Positions 31,097 to 33,833 of a DNA stretch of 33,833 nt are shown here, piece by piece (position 1 is the stretch's first letter; each line of letters begins with the position of its first letter). The notes below the pieces were generated by a model. That model searched no databases. It was not told where the DNA came from and saw nothing but the letters and a program-made list of their open reading frames with translations. The stretch spans positions 1-33,833 of the forward strand of contig JAOAPV010000001.1 of the NCBI GenBank assembly GCA_025463055.1, read 5' to 3'. A program made the translations under genes and the position numbers. Origin of the DNA: Candidatus Acidiferrum typicum (lineage in GTDB: Bacteria > Acidobacteriota > Terriglobia > Acidiferrales > UBA7541).

Positions 31097-32248
31097 TTAC
31101 GCGAGTGCGCTGGAGTTCGTTTCAGAAGCGAAGACCAGCGCAAGGACCGCTGCTTGCGCAGCGTGTTTTGCTGGCGAGATTGCCTGCGTGTAAACATCCA
31201 GCGTGGACCGTAACGAGGAATGCCGCAGCAACTCCTGCATCACTTTGAACTCGGTGCCGACACTTCGCAGTAGAGTCGAGTACGTGTGTCGAAATGTATA
31301 CCATCCGAATTGTTTCTCAATCCCGACGCGCTGCGCCACGGGACGGATATGCTTGCGCAAAATTGCCTGGCCCCAGATTGGTTTCGGACCACGGTGCCGT
31401 CCGCTCGCGAAAACCCAGTCGTCGGATTTAGTGTACCGGGAGCCTTCTTTCCATTTCGCGAGGGCCTCCAAAACTGTTGGATGAACCGGTACGGGCTTTT
31501 GCGATGCTTCAGTCTTGCAAGGACCCACCACTCCGTACACGATGGAGCGCGTGACGTTCATTGTGCCTTGAGCAAAGTTGATGTCTCCCCACTTCAATCC
31601 GAACAGCTCGCTCTGTCGAAGCCCGGTGGAGGCCGCAAGGAGCACTAGCGTTCGCTCACGTAAACCCAGGCCATGTATGAGCGCCTTTATTTCAGCGGGT
31701 GTCAGCACATTTGGCGTAGTGCGCCGCTTCGCACCCTGTCGAACCAAACCGATCGGGTTGCGGTCAAACAGTTCATGACGGCAAGCATGATTGAAGAGAA
31801 CCGAGAGAATGCCTCGGATTTTCGCACAGCTGCTCTTCGCCAGGGGCAAACTGCGAAGCCATAACTCTACTTCTGTCGTTCTTACTTCCGAAAGACGCAC
31901 ACTGCCCCAACATGGGATGACCCATCTGTTCAAGTACGCTTTGTACAATTTCTTTGTGGAATAGCTTCGCCAGCTATTGTCCTTAGTTAGTTCGCGCTGA
32001 ACAAAGTGATCGCACACTTCCGCAATAGTCATCGGGAGATGGCATCGCTGAAAAACATTCGCATTGATTTCTCTTAATAGTCCCGTCACTACTCTGCGGG
32101 CAGAGTCCGCATCCGTGTATTGGCAGACCGTGCCGATGACCCTCTTGCGGTAGATGCGTTTCCCATAGGGCCCTCTTTCCGCCCATCGAAATTGCCAAAC
32201 ATCTGGACCGCGCTTCCGACCACTCCTGATTAAGCTCCCCTGTTGCAT
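31097..32248 (-). CDS. Tyrosine site-specific recombinase (integrase)
   Basis: A 383-aa phage-type integrase. An N-terminal DNA-binding part (WQFRWAERGPYGKRIYRKR) and a SAM-like core-binding domain (MTIAEVCDHFVQREL, KLYKAYLNRWVIPCWG) precede the catalytic domain. Catalytic residues are the first Arg in STGLRQSEL, the beta-hairpin Lys in CKTEASQKPVP, TFRHTYSTLL with the second Arg, the His in LLRHSSLRSTLDVYTQA and the nucleophilic Tyr of DVYTQ. The box-II motif, normally H-x-x-R, reads Y-T-F-R. This substitution is known in some active family members. Its 3' end faces a tRNA-Asp fragment 140 nt away, the likely attachment site. ATG 32248 has AGGAGG-like bases upstream. Confidence 0.93.
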   Translation of the reverse strand: MQQGSLIRSGRKRGPDVWQFRWAERGPYGKRIYRKRVIGTVCQYTDADSARRVVTGLLREINANVFQRCHLPMTIAEVCDHFVQRELTKDNSWRSYSTKKLYKAYLNRWVIPCWGSVRLSEVRTTEVELWLRSLPLAKSSCAKIRGILSVLFNHACRHELFDRNPIGLVRQGAKRRTTPNVLTPAEIKALIHGLGLRERTLVLLAASTGLRQSELFGLKWGDINFAQGTMNVTRSIVYGVVGPCKTEASQKPVPVHPTVLEALAKWKEGSRYTKSDDWVFASGRHRGPKPIWGQAILRKHIRPVAQRVGIEKQFGWYTFRHTYSTLLRSVGTEFKVMQELLRHSSLRSTLDVYTQAISPAKHAAQAAVLALVFASETNSSALA

Positions 32249-32378
32249 TTGCTTCCTCCTCTATCGCAGTTGCGACGTGGAGGAATTCTTACGCAATGAG
32301 GCACAAAATTAGATCCTCTAGGCGAGGCCCGAGTGAATTGCTTTGCGGCGGCAACGTTAATTCCTCCTCTCAGGCAAC

Positions 32379-33260
32379 TCAGGAATTGATTCCGCTCTTT
32401 GCGATATGCAATCGGCTGTCGAAGCGCCCATCTTCAAAAACCGTTGAAACGGTCAGATGTCGCCACTTGTCGGCCTCGGCAGCGCGCGCGGCTTCTGCTT
32501 GCTGCACCCGTTTTTCCGCATCGACACCGAGGATCAGCCGTACCGGCACCTCGTCGCTATTTGCCAGTTGCAGAATTACGTCCGCGATCTTTCGCGGATC
32601 GCTTTCCCAACGCCCTTCGAGTCCTCGCTACATCTTCAGGAACGAACCGACCGTGGCCTCATACTCTGGCAGCAAGTCCGGCGCATTCTTAACGGCGCGC
32701 CGTGCCCAGTTTGTCCGAATACCGCCCGGATCCTGTGTGCAGACCTTTACTCCGAAGGGCGCGACTTCCATCGCCAGCGAGTCGCTGAAACCGCCCACCG
32801 CCCACTTGGCCGCGTGATACGGCGTATTGCCAGGAACCGCGTGACGGCCACCGACCGAAGACACCTGAAAGATGTGACCGCGCTTCTGCTTACGCATCAC
32901 GGGCACAGCGGCGCGCGTGGTGTACACCACGCCGTAAAAGCATGTGTCCACGATCGCCTGGAAGTCCTCCGCACTCATTTGCTCGAACGGTGCAAACTGT
33001 CCATAGCCTGCGTTATTCACCAGAACGTCCAGCCGCCCGAATGTATCCACTGCCAACTGCACGGCAGCTTTTGCGGCGGCTTCGTCGCGCACTTCCAGTT
33101 TCACGGGCTTCACCCGCTCGCCATATCGCGCCACCAGAGGAGCCAGTTCTTCCGTCCGGCGCGCCCCAGCGACCACGCTGTAACCTGTGGCCAGCGCCGC
33201 CTCGGCGATGTCCCTCCCCAACCCGTTTCCGCTTCCCGTAATCAACCAGACCTTAGACAT
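32379..33260 (-). pseudogene. Short-chain dehydrogenase/reductase interrupted by an in-frame amber codon
   Basis: From ATG 33260, with GGAGG upstream, the frame gives a classical SDR. It has the cofactor loop VWLITGSGNGLG, LDVLVNNAGYG, the catalytic Ser in IFQVSSVGGR, and YHAAK with Tyr and Lys, followed by DPGGIRTNW. At 32628-32630 there is a TAG after VGSFLKM. In the same frame the protein then goes on as GLEGRWESDPRKIADVILQL and VRLILGVDAEKRV to a TGA at 32379, just as full-length relatives of about 280-290 aa do. So a single base change breaks an otherwise intact gene. All catalytic residues lie before the stop, but the truncated form loses the C-terminal substrate lid. Confidence 0.85.
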
Positions 33261-33386
33261 GAAGATCCTCCGTTCTCCTTTTTAGATAGAAGTATGGGCG
33301 CTTAAACTCGGCCAGCTCGCCTATCGAGCGAGTCTATTGTGAGTACTTACTCATTTATGAGATGCAACGACTCGTCCCTTCCCCGC

Positions 33387-33833
33387 TCACGCCGGTGATA
33401 GGCGAATGATGGGTTTGATTGTGCCCCCTTTTTCACTGTCTTGCGCAGCTTGATTGATTTGATCGAGGCTGTAAAACTTCGTCAGTTTCTCGAACGGGAA
33501 GCGCCCCTGCGCGTTGAGTTCGATGAGTTGCGGGATAAAAATGTCGGGAACGCTCTCGCCCTCAAGAATGCCGCGTATCCCCTTACCAGATATCATCAGG
33601 TTGTTCACGTCAAAGCTCACCTCTGTGCCTAGTGGCTCTGCTCCGACGATGCCGCAGGTGCCGAGAGATCCGAGTGCTTCTATCGCCTGATGCAACGCTC
33701 TGGCATCCCCGGAGGCCTCTAGCGAATAATCGACTCCGCCACCAGTAATATCTCGGATCGCCTCAACTGGATTTGTCTGTTTACTGTTAATAGCATGCGT
33801 CGCGCCCAGTTCCTTTGCCATTTCCAGACGCGA
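33387..33833 (-). CDS. Zinc-type NAD(P)-dependent alcohol dehydrogenase (5' end beyond window)
   Basis: The C-terminal ~148 residues of a medium-chain dehydrogenase. The frame is open through the right edge, so the catalytic N-terminal domain is not seen. Visible parts belong to the Rossmann domain: MAKELGATHAINSKQTNPVE, GGGVDYSLEASGDARAL, LGTCGIVGAEPLGTEVSFD and the closing LDQINQAAQDSEKGGTIKPI. This pattern fits aryl-alcohol dehydrogenase-like enzymes, which oxidise aromatic or allylic alcohols. It lies upstream of the amber-interrupted SDR on the same strand, 126 nt away, so the two oxidoreductases may have been co-expressed. Confidence 0.88.
   Translation of the reverse strand, partial: SRLEMAKELGATHAINSKQTNPVEAIRDITGGGVDYSLEASGDARALHQAIEALGSLGTCGIVGAEPLGTEVSFDVNNLMISGKGIRGILEGESVPDIFIPQLIELNAQGRFPFEKLTKFYSLDQINQAAQDSEKGGTIKPIIRLSPA

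Noticed and set aside
32620-32635. Frameshift in the SDR gene
   Set aside because: On careful reading the C-terminal part is in the same frame; the lesion is a single TAG codon.
32457-33305. Plus-strand 282-codon frame
   Set aside because: Antisense to the short-chain dehydrogenase, whose motifs are unmistakable on the minus strand.
1-33833. CRISPR array or transposase/IS element
   Set aside because: No regularly spaced repeats and no transposase motifs were seen; the only recombinase is the tyrosine integrase.

Overview
The window looks like a chromosomal segment of a Gram-negative soil or sediment bacterium, most likely an Acidobacteriota member. That assignment is inference. It rests on lipobox proteins with choice-of-anchor-D/Ig-like repeats, a WGxxGxxG-type C-terminal motif protein, a YsnF/DUF2382 stress protein, many tiny basic, coiled-coil and zinc-ribbon proteins, a pectate-lyase-like protein with a thrombospondin-3-type calcium repeat, and moderately high GC. 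No rRNA gene, CRISPR array or complete tRNA gene was seen.

Layout. (1) 1-1243, minus: the 5' part of a repeat-rich surface lipoprotein that runs off the left edge. (2) 1244-1508: a repeat- and palindrome-rich region between divergent genes. (3) 1509-17774, all plus: a polysaccharide or glycoconjugate locus. It holds a GT2 transferase, a GT39-like membrane protein, a secreted PL1-like protein, a GT22-like mannosyltransferase, a GT4 transferase and a PglC-like phosphoglycosyl transferase. These are followed by an ATP-grasp ligase, an FAD oxidoreductase, an asparagine-synthetase remnant, two NeuD/PglD-like acyltransferases, a luciferase-like flavin oxidoreductase, a stand-alone adenylation enzyme, a formyltransferase and an acyl/peptidyl carrier protein. 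(4) 17775-20882: a sparse region with a YuiH-type molybdopterin oxidoreductase and a frameshifted MOSC-domain remnant. (5) 20883-30287: many small genes (stress, membrane, zinc-ribbon and coiled-coil proteins), with an AhpD-like protein, a single-domain response regulator and a DNA-ligase fragment. (6) 30584-33833: the 3' half of a tRNA-Asp, a strong hairpin, a tyrosine integrase, a short-chain dehydrogenase broken by one in-frame amber codon, and the 3' part of a zinc-type alcohol dehydrogenase.

How the genes may work together. The PglC-like enzyme should load the first sugar phosphate onto the lipid carrier, and the GT genes extend it. The block at 9529-17774 reads as a tailoring module. 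The adenylation enzyme would activate an amino acid and load it onto the 86-aa carrier protein. The formyltransferase, the two flavoenzymes, the ATP-grasp ligase and the NeuD proteins would then modify it or transfer it to an amino sugar. This carrier-protein-dependent decoration of a lipid-linked glycan is the best candidate for an undescribed system in the window. The product is unknown.

Several genes are broken: AsnB remnant, MOSC, ligase fragment, zinc-ribbon copy and SDR amber. This may be real decay near an integration hotspot or, for single-base lesions, assembly error.
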